NCBI GenBank assembly: GCA_965209015.1 | Contig: OZ242367.1 | Location: 1,984,001-2,048,000 of the forward strand | Reading direction: 5' to 3' | Length of the DNA: 64,000 nucleotides | DNA from: Bin80 sp965209015 | GTDB taxonomy: Bacteria; Bacteroidota; Rhodothermia; Rhodothermales; Bin80 | Program-made: the position numbers and the translations under genes | The notes under the pieces: model-generated | The model's database searches: none | The model's input: the letters and a program-made list of their open reading frames with translations, nothing else | Told to the model about the DNA's origin: nothing | Shown: positions 27,458 through 36,521 of the stretch, piece after piece | Layout of the letters: the number at the start of each line of letters is the position of its first letter | Numbering within the stretch: the stretch's first letter is position 1

Positions 27458-27930
27458 ATATATATTACCTCTTATTTAGTCCAAAATATAGAAATCCTGC
27501 GCTATGAACAAATAACGTCGCTGGCAATAATGAATAACAGATGTTATCACACCACAATAAATTGATCCTATAACAAGTCAGCTCCCAAGGCTCATAGGTT
27601 ATGTAAAGCTCTGATTGAGTCCACCAGACATCAGAGCTGAGGGCATGAAGTTGGACGAGAGGAATGACCATAGCTTAGGGTATGTCCCAGAATCAGCGAA
27701 ATCCTCAATACCCACAAAACTTTGGCGCAGGGAAGAGAGGTGTCCAGATCACGGATGGTCACGAAACTGGTGGCTTTGTAGTGCATCAATAGATAGGACT
27801 GGCTTCTGCTAAAAGACCAACTGAACACCGAGCGCGGGATAGCCATCTGTACGAATACCAATGCGTGGTTCAATACTCATAGAATTCATGCCCATAAGTG
27901 GTATCTCCTGCCAGACATCACTCCTCTTAA
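27236..27930. repeat. Tandem duplication unit, copy A
   Basis: Runs from the N-terminal half of paralogue 2 through its upstream DNA to the 3' end of paralogue 3. It aligns with 28128-28850 along its length, including the noncoding part (both contain AGTTGGACGAGAGGAATGAC and GCTCATAGGT). The match shows that gene and intergenic DNA were duplicated together. Ends are approximate. Confidence 0.75.
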
Positions 27931-28348
27931 AAAGAGCACCAATGATCAATCCGGCAAGTGCACCTGGAAAGAGGGAAATGATCGCTCCCAGGGGGGCAAA
28001 TATAATACCGAATGAGGAATCTATTATAGAAGCAGCCATTATATAACCCATGACCCTACCAACTCCGGCACCTATAATAGCACCAAGCGAAGCCCCGCGT
28101 AGAGCATAAGTCGAGGGACCTGTCTTCAGATGAAGAGATTCCACCTCATCAAAAGAAATGTTTTCCGAAAATCCATCAAAAGAACGAACTACTAAACCAC
28201 TGGCCATCACCCCTGAGACTTTTCCTTCCACTTGACGTCCATCAACTATTTTCACGCGCACCAAATCTTGTTCGGAGACCTGAGCGTCTGCAATCATGGG
28301 GAGAAACCCAGTCAAGGCGGCTAGAAAAAGAAAAGTGTATTTAGTCAT
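27809..28348 (-). CDS. Secreted SH3-like/glycine-zipper protein, paralogue 3
   Basis: About 179 residues from ATG 28348, chosen because the signal peptide MTKYTFLFLAALTGF to ADAQ starts there as in the neighbours; the frame is open 19 codons further up. N-domain DLVRVKIVDGRQVEGKV and ENISFDEVESLHLK; a long glycine/alanine-rich core without the Cys/Asp insert; C-terminus WQEIPLMGMNSMSIEP and YPALGVQLVF. Function unknown, same family as paralogues 1, 2 and 4. Confidence 0.82.
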   Translation of the reverse strand: MTKYTFLFLAALTGFLPMIADAQVSEQDLVRVKIVDGRQVEGKVSGVMASGLVVRSFDGFSENISFDEVESLHLKTGPSTYALRGASLGAIIGAGVGRVMGYIMAASIIDSSFGIIFAPLGAIISLFPGALAGLIIGALFKRSDVWQEIPLMGMNSMSIEPRIGIRTDGYPALGVQLVF

Positions 28349-28850
28349 AATATGATCTCTTGCTAAATCTAAAATACAGAAAACTGAGCTATGAATAAAT
28401 AACATCGCTGAAAATGCTAAATGACAGAGGTTATCACACTACAGCAAATATGTCCGCTATAAATCTTATGATATTCATGCAAACTTATCCAGAACTGACC
28501 TTATGGCGAGCTAGTTCCCAAGGCTCATAGGTCAGGTAAAGCCCCAATTGAGTCCAATAGACATCAGAGCAGAGAGCATAAAGTTGGACGAGAGGAATGA
28601 CCATAGCTTAGTGTATGTCACAGAACGAGCGAAATCCTCAACACCCACAAAACTCTGGCGCGGGGAAGAGAAGTGTCTAGATAACAGACGGTCACGAAAC
28701 TCGAGTCTCAGTGGTGTGTCAATAGATAGAACTATCTACCTGCTAAAAGACCAGTTGAACACCAAGCGAGGGATAACCATCTGTACGAATACCGATGCGT
28801 GGTTCAATACTCATAGAGCCCATACCCGTAAGCGATACCTCCTGCCACTT
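28128..28850. repeat. Tandem duplication unit, copy B
   Basis: Second copy of the unit described for 27236-27930: N-terminal half of paralogue 3, upstream DNA, and 3' end of paralogue 4. It has an extra AT-rich stretch around 28440-28500 that copy A lacks. Ends are approximate. Confidence 0.75.
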
Positions 28851-29303
28851 CTCTCTCTCGATGGAAGAACCAGCGATAAATCCGACAAGTGCACCCACTA
28901 ATCCCAATGGGACAGCGAGTACAAGACCAGCGAATCCTCCTACGCCATCACATAGATCATCATCATCTAATCCATCGTCACATGATTTCTCCACCGAAGC
29001 TCCAATCAAGAGACCAAGTAAAACAGCAGAACCACCACCAATCAGAGCCGTTCGTGCACCATAAGACCGGCGACCTATGCTACGATAAAGAGATTCCATC
29101 TGATCAAAAGAAATGTTTCCCGAAACTCCATCAATAGAACGAAGTCCTAATCCAACGGCCGTCACCTCCGAGACTGATCCAGTCACCGTGCGCCCATCTA
29201 TAGTTTTAACACGTACCAAATCTCCTGTGAAGACCTGAGCATCTGCATTCAAAGGGAGAAATCCAACCGAAGCAATTAGAAAAATAAAAGTGTATCTGGT
29301 CAT
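28743..29303 (-). CDS. Secreted SH3-like/glycine-zipper protein, paralogue 4
   Basis: 186 residues. Signal peptide MTRYTFIFLIASVGF to ADAQ; N-domain DLVRVKTIDGRTVTGSV and GNISFDQMESLYR; glycine-rich core with the acidic, Cys-containing insert CDDGLDDDDLCDG; C-terminus WQEVSLTGMGSMSIEP and YPSLGVQLVF. It is the upstream-most gene of the array in transcription order. Function unknown. Confidence 0.82.
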   Translation of the reverse strand: MTRYTFIFLIASVGFLPLNADAQVFTGDLVRVKTIDGRTVTGSVSEVTAVGLGLRSIDGVSGNISFDQMESLYRSIGRRSYGARTALIGGGSAVLLGLLIGASVEKSCDDGLDDDDLCDGVGGFAGLVLAVPLGLVGALVGFIAGSSIEREKWQEVSLTGMGSMSIEPRIGIRTDGYPSLGVQLVF

Positions 29304-29880
29304 TATATCATGTGCTTATGTAACCTAAGATACAAAAAAAGGACTGTGGCACATATTCAGATGAAATTGTCAGCCCATTCAGGACGAAATTGATGTTGCT
29401 CCCCTACCGCATAATTTTGAGTTATTTTTTATTGTGATAATAATCAATGTAACCAGATTGACCAACTGGCATGTCAATCGTATAGTTACCGATTGGATGT
29501 CGCTTACGAACGACATGAAGACCAGCCCCCATATACCCCTAGATGGAATCCGATTCGATAAGTATATTTGCAAAAAATGTTCTTACCAAGGCATGAGAAA
29601 GATCCTTTGAGTCGCCCGATAGATAAAATTTTCAGGTTTGAATACATACAAACCAGTCTCACAAGTCACTGTCTTGCATTGTCTTTCAAGCTCTGCCAAT
29701 TTAAGCTCCAATTGTTGTTGAACAATTCTTGGGAGAGCATGATATGTGAGAATTCGGTCGCAGCTTTTCCCAGATTGCGCATAACATTCAATTATGTTCT
29801 CACGTTCCTACATGGCTTGAGGTATCAAAAGAGCGTTAGAAGTGTTGTCAGCCATTTACTTTTTGGAGTTTGAGTCATGG
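29304..29880. other. Gene-poor stretch between paralogue 4 and the split lipoprotein gene
   Basis: About 577 bp. A short minus-strand frame around 29403-29533 could encode a peptide ending IDYYHNKK, but it has no recognisable relatives and no supporting start signal. Promoters for the paralogue array should lie near its left side. No RNA gene is seen. Confidence 0.45.
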
Positions 29881-29979
29881 CTATTGCGGATTTTGAGACG
29901 ATTGCCTCGGCAGCCATACCATACAATCGTTTTTATCCAAGGCCTTCCAGTTGCCAGTTAACGCGTCAATGATTACTGG
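29881..29979 (-). pseudogene. 3' fragment of the PEGA lipoprotein gene split by the IS
   Basis: After removal of the element and one ATTACTGG copy, the frame of the lipoprotein gene at 31684 continues here without a shift. It adds IIDALTGNWKALDKND and MVWLPR and ends at the stop at 29881-29883. The DALTGNWKAL segment is the expected C-terminal motif of PEGA lipoproteins (compare DAATGxW). The fragment has no start of its own and should be untranslated. Confidence 0.85.
29972..29979. repeat. Left 8-bp target-site duplication
   Basis: ATTACTGG directly left of the element; an identical copy is at 31395-31402. Eight bases is the usual target duplication for ISL3-family elements. Confidence 0.92.
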
Positions 29980-31394
29980 GGGTCTACAGCTTTTTAAGTG
30001 GGCAAGGCCACAGAATTAGGATGAACGGTCATGAGATGGATTAGGTTCAGAGTCGATTTTGATGTTTATTTTATGGGTAGATACACGCTCCATTTTCATT
30101 AACCAATCAACCAATTGATCGATTCATGGCGATACAAATTCAAGATCTTAGTGAGCTCTTCGGTATAGGCTCTTCGTGGGAGGTATCGGAGATCACCTAT
30201 GATTCCGAGGAGTTGACGGCGGAGATCCATGTCATCTATTCAGAGGATTTGGTGTTACGTTGTCCCGAGTGTGGGAAAGCCTGTCCGGGTTACGACCATC
30301 GTCGTCGGAAGTGGCGTCATACGCGAATCTGTGACTATCACACGCATGTGGTAGCGAGGGTTCCTCGCGTGCAGTGTTCGGAGCATGGGATCAAGACGGT
30401 ATCGGTGCCATGGGCGGATGCGCGGGTGCAGTTTACGACCGGATTTGAGGCGCGTGTGATTGACTGGTCCGAGGATGCGGGCAGTCTATCCACGGTGGCC
30501 ACTCGACTGAAGGTGAGTTGGAGAATGATCTCCAATATCATGGAACGTGCGGTCAAGCGAGGGCTTGCTCGTAGAGAGGAAGAGAAGACGGAACACATCT
30601 GTGTGGATGAAATTGCCTTTACAAAAGGGCACAACTACGTTACGATAGTGGGGAATCCGAAAACGGGGCATGTATTGCATGTCGCGGATGAACGGAAGAA
30701 AGAAAGTCTGGAAAGCTATTATGCTTCTCGTTCCCCTGCGCAACTGAAAGCTCTCAAAAGCTTGAGTATGGATATGTGGCCCGCGTTCATTTCCGCTACA
30801 CTCAAATGGGTTCCTGACGCAGAAACAAAGATTGCATTTGATCGCTTTCATGTAGCCAGATATATAGGAGGTGCAGTAGATAAAGTTCGGAAACAGGAGA
30901 ATCGAGAATTACGGAAGGAAGGGAGTCTGGATCTCACAGGGACCAAGTATGTATGGCTGACCAATCCGCAGAATATGTCAGTCAAGCAAAAGAAACGATT
31001 CCAAGCGTTAAAGAAGAGTTCGCTGAGAACGGCTCGGGCTTGGGCAATCAAAGACTTGTCCCAGAGACTCTGGCACTATAAGAGTCGAACGTGGGCACGC
31101 AAAGGTTGGACGCGCTGGTTGAGTTGGGCCATGCGCTGTAGACTTGCTCCCATGAAAGAGGCCGCGAAGACCGTCAAAAAACATCTATGGGGGATCATCA
31201 ATGCCATCGTTCTCAAAGTCAGCAATGGGCCAGCGGAAAGCATCAATAGTAGGATCAAAAGCATCAAGGTCCGTGCCCGGGGATACCGAAATAAACAGCG
31301 GTTCGCCACTGCGATTTACTTCTATCTCGGAGGGTTAGATATGTATCCAGAAGGCTACCGAAATCAATTAACCCACTCTTAAGTGCGAAGAGCC
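29980..31394 (+). mobile_element. Complete ISL3-family insertion sequence (1415 bp)
   Basis: The element is delimited by imperfect terminal inverted repeats: left end GGGTCTACAGCTTTTTAAGT (29980 on) and right end, read inward on the other strand, GGCTCTTCGCACTTAAGAGT (31394 down). They match at 14 of the first 23 positions. Perfect 8-bp direct repeats ATTACTGG flank it. One full-length transposase gene is inside, its stop codon lying within the right inverted repeat. The structure looks intact, so it is potentially active or only recently immobile. Confidence 0.93.
30126..31382 (+). CDS. ISL3-family transposase
   Basis: 418 residues, full length for the family. An N-terminal zinc-ribbon (CPECGKACPG, then CSEHG) precedes a DNA-binding region and the DDE catalytic core of the DDE_Tnp_ISL3 type: CVDEIAFTKGHNYVT supplies the first Asp, SMDMWPAFIS and IAFDRFHVARY the middle, and NGPAESINSRIKSIK the Glu near the C-terminus. 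It catalyses cut-and-paste movement of the element. ATG 30126; no frameshift or stop. Confidence 0.95.
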   Translation: MAIQIQDLSELFGIGSSWEVSEITYDSEELTAEIHVIYSEDLVLRCPECGKACPGYDHRRRKWRHTRICDYHTHVVARVPRVQCSEHGIKTVSVPWADARVQFTTGFEARVIDWSEDAGSLSTVATRLKVSWRMISNIMERAVKRGLARREEEKTEHICVDEIAFTKGHNYVTIVGNPKTGHVLHVADERKKESLESYYASRSPAQLKALKSLSMDMWPAFISATLKWVPDAETKIAFDRFHVARYIGGAVDKVRKQENRELRKEGSLDLTGTKYVWLTNPQNMSVKQKKRFQALKKSSLRTARAWAIKDLSQRLWHYKSRTWARKGWTRWLSWAMRCRLAPMKEAAKTVKKHLWGIINAIVLKVSNGPAESINSRIKSIKVRARGYRNKQRFATAIYFYLGGLDMYPEGYRNQLTHS

Positions 31395-31684
31395 ATTACT
31401 GGAATTAAACTACCTATTATATCCAGTGCCACAATATACTCTTGGACAGTGGTATTTAGAGCGCAGGATACCGAGTCATAGCCTGACTTACTAACTGTTA
31501 TGACATGGCTAGACTTGTTGTCCAGTCTCACAACGACCGGAGTAGTTGCCGAATTGATGCCGTTAATAGATACAGTAGCCTCATCCGGGACGCTTTTTAT
31601 TGTTACGTCTTTATTGGACGGTATGAGCAATCCTCCGCATCCAGCTAAGATCAGGAGAGAAAATGCTACTAAGAAATATTTCAT
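31379..31684 (-). pseudogene. PEGA-domain lipoprotein, 5' fragment truncated by the IS
   Basis: From ATG 31684 the product has a lipoprotein signal with lipobox ILAGC (Cys16) and a PEGA-type beta domain (TIKSVPDEATVSINGI, HVITVSKSGYDS). After residue 96 (LIPV) the frame runs into the right end of the IS, gains MALRT and stops at 31379. The undisrupted gene would encode 126 residues. A short lipoprotein could still be made, but without its C-terminal motif. Starts upstream of 31684 are not supported. Confidence 0.88.
31395..31402. repeat. Right 8-bp target-site duplication
   Basis: ATTACTGG immediately right of the element, identical to the copy at 29972-29979. On the minus strand it encodes part of the LIPV segment of the split lipoprotein. 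Confidence 0.92.
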
Positions 31685-32339
31685 GTTGCCGAGATAGATA
31701 AGGTTAAATCGCATGTGCCACATCCGTGTGATACGCTGTTATGATAATTATTTTGTTTACAACTCATTTGGTAGCGCTTTACAATCCTATTCGTTCCTCC
31801 AAAGCCAGAGTTGCGCTTTCTCTTTGCGATGCGTTTAGGTGATGGTTCTCAAACCAACAGATGTCGGGCTATGGACACAATTCGCTACGGTAAGCTCGTA
31901 GTTGGCGCAGAAAACCGCCATGATTTTCCATTCAACTAACTTAAGCTGTTTGGGCAATTTTATCAGCATACTGAAATTACCCCTCCTCTCAACTTTCTCT
32001 GAGCATATAAATTCTTCTTTTTTAGCCTTTTTGAGGACAAATTCTCCCTACAGGGACGCGATTTTGTGGTTCGTTCTTCTTGATTTAGCCCCTCACACTG
32101 CCGGGCTCTGGCTTGATCCTTACCAGTTCAAAAGCCCGTTTCTGGGTTGCATTCACATCTGCGATATAGGCTGCCGAGTGGGCTTCCCCGGTAAGCATAT
32201 AGACGTCTCGAGTAATAGTTCTACCCTCCCCAAATGTTGACCTTCTAGGATGGCTCTACACCACTGAAATCCATTCCTGATCCACATATACTAGATGAGA
32301 TCAAATATAATTGAGTGAATTTTTGACGAACCTTATTCA
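31685..32339. other. Gene-poor stretch upstream of the split lipoprotein
   Basis: About 655 bp. A 112-codon plus-strand frame (31902-32240) begins with TTG and has no recognisable features. On the minus strand, a short frame around 32088-32250 reads TRDVYMLTGEAHSAAYIADV and could be a gene remnant. I support no complete gene here. Confidence 0.4.
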
Positions 32340-32990
32340 TCAGGATTCTACACTCTCTCGGACGCGATGAAGCGGCTCGGTCACGCAACGGGCAATGCCA
32401 GCCAGGTGCTCTCCAACTCTCCCGATTGAAGTAGCACCAATCGTACAGATAACAGCCTTGTTGGGCGGTAACTCTGAACTAGCCAATAAGTCAAGGATCT
32501 CCCGTAATCCCAGTGAGATTCTCTTCTGCTCATCTTGAACGTCTTGGGCTTTCTTCATGTCTCCTTCCAGAAAACAATCGCGAGTGGCATCAAATTGCGC
32601 TAATGTCTGGTTACGGAGTGCACGAACTTCATCAACATCAGATCCAATCCGCGGGCCAGTTGCCAACATGGCAGCCCGCTCCATAACTCTCCCAATATGA
32701 CCGATACGCTCTGCTTCCTGTGAGACGGTCAGCAATTTCATGCAAAGGACAAGCTCCCGCTTGGGATCAATATTCAGATGTTCCAAGACAGCACGACGTA
32801 CCGAATGCTCTCGCTTGCAAATAACGGCTTCTTGAGAGGCTAGATCTTCATCCAAAATTTCGTTTTCCAGTAATCGTCCACTGGAGGCTGCAAACAAGAT
32901 GCGTCCGGTATCCAGCATTACCTTAATGTCATCCAGAGCATCCCGAATGAGAGGTGGCTGGTTCCCCGTCAGAAAATCTAAAAAGCCCAT
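32340..32990 (-). CDS. PhoU-like domain protein
   Basis: 216 residues, almost entirely helical. Its heptad-rich pattern with conserved EAERIGHIGRVMERAA and TSIGRVGEHLAGIARCV segments fits the PhoU helical bundle. PhoU relatives regulate phosphate uptake or sodium-phosphate cotransport; no pst or NptA gene is adjacent. ATG 32990 lies 4 bp after nadD, so it is the last gene of the bamD-nadD unit. Confidence 0.75.
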   Translation of the reverse strand: MGFLDFLTGNQPPLIRDALDDIKVMLDTGRILFAASSGRLLENEILDEDLASQEAVICKREHSVRRAVLEHLNIDPKRELVLCMKLLTVSQEAERIGHIGRVMERAAMLATGPRIGSDVDEVRALRNQTLAQFDATRDCFLEGDMKKAQDVQDEQKRISLGLREILDLLASSELPPNKAVICTIGATSIGRVGEHLAGIARCVTEPLHRVRESVES

Positions 32991-32994
32991 GATA

Positions 32995-33621
32995 CTATGA
33001 TGAACTGTGGATACAGTCGCTTCTAAGCCTATTGAACTCTGAGTACAGGCGATGTTTGGAAATATAGTTCAGCACGCGATCCAGTACCAAATAACGTACC
33101 GTCTTTCCGGCATAGAGCCTCTGGCGTAGATATTCTGAACTAATGGACATCATTGGAGCCTCAACGAACTGAACATGTCCCCGCAGATATGCGGGTAAAT
33201 CTGTATCTGTAAAGGTGTATCCCACTCTGGGATAAACGAGCAGGTTTGCTTTCTGGACAATCAACTCAGGAGCAGACCACGAGTCAAATTGCTCCAAGCT
33301 GTCACTTCCTAAAATTAGATAAAATTTTGAACCGGAATAAAGATCCGAAAGTGCATCTAGCGTTTGGATCGTATAGGTGGGACATTGAAGTGTCTGCTCT
33401 ATATTTGAAACCTCAAAATAATCCTGCTCCTCCGTGGCAGCATGTACCATTTGAAGGCGGTCGCTGTAAGGGGTTAGATGTTGCCTGGATTTATGAGGAG
33501 GAGCATAGGAGGGTACCCATAAAACCTGATCTAGACAAAACTGGGAACGAACAATCTCAGAAATTATTGAGTGGGCAACGTGTGGTGGATCGAACGTGCC
33601 GCCGAAAATCCCCACCTTCAT
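32995..33621 (-). CDS. nadD: Nicotinate-nucleotide adenylyltransferase
   Basis: 208-residue nucleotidyltransferase that adenylates nicotinate mononucleotide in NAD synthesis. It has the phosphate-binding motif GIFGGTFDPPHVAH at the N-terminus, PSYAPPHK, and the C-terminal ISSEYLRQRL (the ISSTxIR motif). ATG 33621 is 8 bp after bamD's stop, so the genes are co-transcribed. Confidence 0.95.
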   Translation of the reverse strand: MKVGIFGGTFDPPHVAHSIISEIVRSQFCLDQVLWVPSYAPPHKSRQHLTPYSDRLQMVHAATEEQDYFEVSNIEQTLQCPTYTIQTLDALSDLYSGSKFYLILGSDSLEQFDSWSAPELIVQKANLLVYPRVGYTFTDTDLPAYLRGHVQFVEAPMMSISSEYLRQRLYAGKTVRYLVLDRVLNYISKHRLYSEFNRLRSDCIHSSS

Positions 33622-33629
33622 CCGTAACT

Positions 33630-34430
33630 CTAGGATGTAGTATCGGTTTCGATTAACTCTTCAAGATCCTTTTCAGCTCGTTCACTCAATTCTTTTGCCT
33701 CATCTAGCAATTCGCTGTCTGGAAAAAGATCTGCCAACCTCTCATAGTTCGTGATCACTTTACCAAGCCGCTCCGGCTGCCGCGCCTCAATGCTTCTGGC
33801 ACTGAATTCGGCATAGCTCCTCATTGCCCCCAGTAAAGCATCGTCTGCCAGCGGTGTATCTGGGAATTTGTCAAAAACAACTTCATAGGAAAGCGCAGCC
33901 GCTTGATAGAGCCCCCTGCGTTCATAGAGCATGGCAGCATGAAATTGCTTGTTCGCAAGTTTTTGACGTAATTCTTCAACTCTGTGAACCGCAACTTCTA
34001 CGGAATCATGGTCAGAGAATCGCTGAATATATAAGTTGAATACTTCAACCCCCCTGCGGGTGTTGGTCTGATCCCGTTCAATATCAGGAGACCTCTCATA
34101 GAACGTCATTGCACGTTCAAACTCAGCATCTGCAACTCGAGGATCGGATCGAAATAGCTCTGTAAATTGAGTATATTCGCTTGCGGCAAGAATGTAATCG
34201 CGATTCTGGCGGTGCGAACGGGCCAGATAGAGTTGTGCCTCGGCAGCCCATTCGTGCGTGCGACCAAAATCAAATACTCCCTGAAAATATTCTATAGCTC
34301 GGTTATAGCGACCATCTTCGTAATGGGCCAACCCATTATCATATGCCTCTTGAGGCGAAGTATAACTCAGACGCCCTGATCCGGAGCACCCTGCAATTAG
34401 AATAATTAAAACAAAAAATACGTTCTTCAT
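33630..34430 (-). CDS. bamD: Outer-membrane assembly lipoprotein BamD
   Basis: About 266 residues from ATG 34430. The start is fixed by an unusually good ribosome-binding site AGGAGG just upstream and by the lipoprotein signal MKNVFFVLIILIAGCSGSG. TPR-like repeats follow (AYDNGLAHYEDGRYNRAIEY and similar), matching the BamD/YfiO fold. BamD is the essential lipoprotein partner of BamA in beta-barrel insertion into the outer membrane. Together with the next gene upstream it forms an envelope-biogenesis group. Confidence 0.9.
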   Translation of the reverse strand: MKNVFFVLIILIAGCSGSGRLSYTSPQEAYDNGLAHYEDGRYNRAIEYFQGVFDFGRTHEWAAEAQLYLARSHRQNRDYILAASEYTQFTELFRSDPRVADAEFERAMTFYERSPDIERDQTNTRRGVEVFNLYIQRFSDHDSVEVAVHRVEELRQKLANKQFHAAMLYERRGLYQAAALSYEVVFDKFPDTPLADDALLGAMRSYAEFSARSIEARQPERLGKVITNYERLADLFPDSELLDEAKELSERAEKDLEELIETDTTS

Positions 34431-34528
34431 GAATATCCTCCTAAGCAGATAGGAGTACCTGTCCATCTTGATGATATAGTGACAAAAAAGAATTTCATGA
34501 GTACCAAAGTCAATCAACTTCGTTCCTG

Positions 34529-35941
34529 TTAACGAACTAACTGTGGCCCACCGGGCGTATATTCAAACAGATACAGAGCGGTGTTCCTTCGCTCTTCTCC
34601 AAACTGAATGCGTATTCCCACCCCCTCATAAAGCGATGCGCTCATGAGATTTTCTCTCAGTGAGCCCCCTCTCTCAAGATTCTCTAAAAGCATTCCAGCT
34701 ATATCATAGCCCACATAGGCAAGCCGATCAGGTTTCATTCCCTCATTCGATTCCATGTAGGCTCGGATAAACCTCCTCACGTTCATTCTTTTGTCACTGA
34801 GATAGTACACATCAACATAGAATGCGGCCATGCTTGTTCCGAGTCGTGCAAGGTTCAGAGAGTGCCAGGCGGACGGCCCCAAGATATATGGTCGCAACCT
34901 CCTATGTCCAAGGCTACTCACAGCGTCTTGAATCAAACGAGACGCCACATTCTGATTGTCGTGATAGACCGAAAAATAAATTCCATCGGCGGCGGAAAGT
35001 GTATCTATCTGGATCAACTGTGCAAGTCTGGGCCAATCAGCGGAGGAGGTAACCTCATAGGTGAAGACTGGCCTGAAACCTCTGACGTCAAGTTCTTCAG
35101 TAAATCCCCGCGCCATTTCTTTACTCACATCATCACCTGCCTCAGTCACTATACCGAAATCTGTTAGATTCAAGTAATCAATTGCTTGACGTGCGATGAA
35201 CCGCCCTCGCTCGGCTAATGTTGTATTCACCTGAAAAACATGGCGACGATCTTGGGTGAGATTGTTTTCGGTTGCCAGAGGGGCTATCAGGACGGTTTGC
35301 TCTGCTTCTGTCACATGAGCAGCAGCGGCGACCTGATCACTGAATAAGGGCCCAATCATCGCAGAGACACCCTGATCTACAAGTGCGGTGGCAGCAGAAC
35401 GGGCCCCTTCCGAAGAGTCGCCTGTATCTCTGAAAATTATCTTTACTTTCTGTTCACTTTGTAAATTGTATGTATCTACGGCAAGTTTTACTCCTTGAAA
35501 TATTGATCGTGTGACTGCAAATTCATCTGGGGTAAGTGGCAAGGCAAGGCCAATCCGAATTATATTATCCTCAAATTCAACTCGTTGCAGTTCCGTCTTG
35601 GATGCCCTAATCAGACTGGCGGCTTCTAAAAGATAGCGACTGGTGGGATACTGAGCCCTGAAGTCTTCTAAGAGTTCAATCGCTGGTAGATAATTCCCAA
35701 GCCGATACAGTGCTTTTCCAGCCATCAAGTAGGCAGCAGTTGTTTTCAAATGTGCGGGATCCAACTCATAGACCTCCCGGAAGCCATAGAATGCCACAGC
35801 ATAATCTTGAGACTCAAAAGCTCTCAAAGCAACTTGAAAATTTTGTTCTGCTTCCGGTAAGTCTACTGGCTGTGCATAGCTCATACTTGTAAACTGGAAG
35901 GACAACAGCAGGCTTAGAACCAGTCCCAAAAATGTTTTCAT
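34529..35941 (-). CDS. TPR plus periplasmic-binding-protein type 1 protein (LpoA/LivK-like)
   Basis: 470 residues. Signal peptide MKTFLGLVLSLLLSF to SYAQ; two to three TPR-like helical repeats (about 30-125: AEQNFQVALRAFESQDYAVA, ALYRLGNYLPAIELL); then a type 1 periplasmic-binding fold (about 130-470: RIGLALPLTPDEFA, GVSAMIGPLFSDQVAAAAHV, FQVNTTLAERGRFIA). The combination resembles LpoA, the outer-membrane activator of PBP1A, though no lipobox is seen. It lies 98 bp upstream of bamD on the same strand. Role in cell-wall synthesis is inference. Confidence 0.8.
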   Translation of the reverse strand: MKTFLGLVLSLLLSFQFTSMSYAQPVDLPEAEQNFQVALRAFESQDYAVAFYGFREVYELDPAHLKTTAAYLMAGKALYRLGNYLPAIELLEDFRAQYPTSRYLLEAASLIRASKTELQRVEFEDNIIRIGLALPLTPDEFAVTRSIFQGVKLAVDTYNLQSEQKVKIIFRDTGDSSEGARSAATALVDQGVSAMIGPLFSDQVAAAAHVTEAEQTVLIAPLATENNLTQDRRHVFQVNTTLAERGRFIARQAIDYLNLTDFGIVTEAGDDVSKEMARGFTEELDVRGFRPVFTYEVTSSADWPRLAQLIQIDTLSAADGIYFSVYHDNQNVASRLIQDAVSSLGHRRLRPYILGPSAWHSLNLARLGTSMAAFYVDVYYLSDKRMNVRRFIRAYMESNEGMKPDRLAYVGYDIAGMLLENLERGGSLRENLMSASLYEGVGIRIQFGEERRNTALYLFEYTPGGPQLVR

Positions 35942-36521
35942 ATCAGTTCAAGAATGTATCCAGCCCGCTCAGTGAGTAATAGCCACTCTGGGGCTAATGA
36001 ATGATTTGATCATTGATTTGCCAAGTACTTTATACTCAGGTTTAGGCTTGAAATTCATTACAAATGAATGCTCAGTAGAGATAAATGAATGACTTAAAAT
36101 AGTAAATACTTGAGAGCGATGAGATCACATAGATCCAAGTGACTAGATTGTGTATTAGATACTCCTATGATTTGAATCAACTCCAGATCTCCATATAAAG
36201 GTCTAGGGGGTACCTACCGAGGAATCAACCCCAATCCTTTACTCACAGTTCAGATTGATCCCCTCAAGCGGTAATAGATACATTTAACGAGGAAGAGTAC
36301 CTTTATATTCTCTCTACTAACTTCCTGATCATACAGTCAACTGATAATTTGAAGGTAACCTCTCCCTCTGTACCACATGATTTGATCAAAATTCTGAAGT
36401 TTAGCGGGGATATTGGATTGATTTCACCAACTCAATGATAAAATCATCAATTGTCAGTCTACATGAAGGGACGTATCCGATTGAAAGCGTTCAATTCAGG
36501 CTTACCCGTGTACAGTCGAAG
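35942..36521. other. Gene-free stretch downstream of guaA
   Basis: About 580 bp, A+T-rich, between guaA's stop and the start of the TPR/binding-protein gene. It must hold the guaA terminator and the promoter for the bamD group. I see no convincing hairpin with a T tract and no RNA gene. Confidence 0.5.

Noticed and set aside
27615..28901. Two similar plus-strand frames (27615-27812 and 28548-28901) as a conserved small gene pair
   Set aside because: They lie in duplicated DNA, so similarity is expected. Differences between copies mostly change amino acids, and the second runs into the opposite strand of paralogue 4.
30168..30176. GGCTCTTCG inside the transposase gene as the left inverted repeat of the element
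   Set aside because: It matches the right end well but lies within the coding region and gives no target duplication. The terminus at 29980 gives a perfect 8-bp duplication.
31902..32240. 112-codon plus-strand frame as a gene
   Set aside because: TTG start, odd composition and no recognisable domain. It overlaps a possible remnant frame on the other strand.
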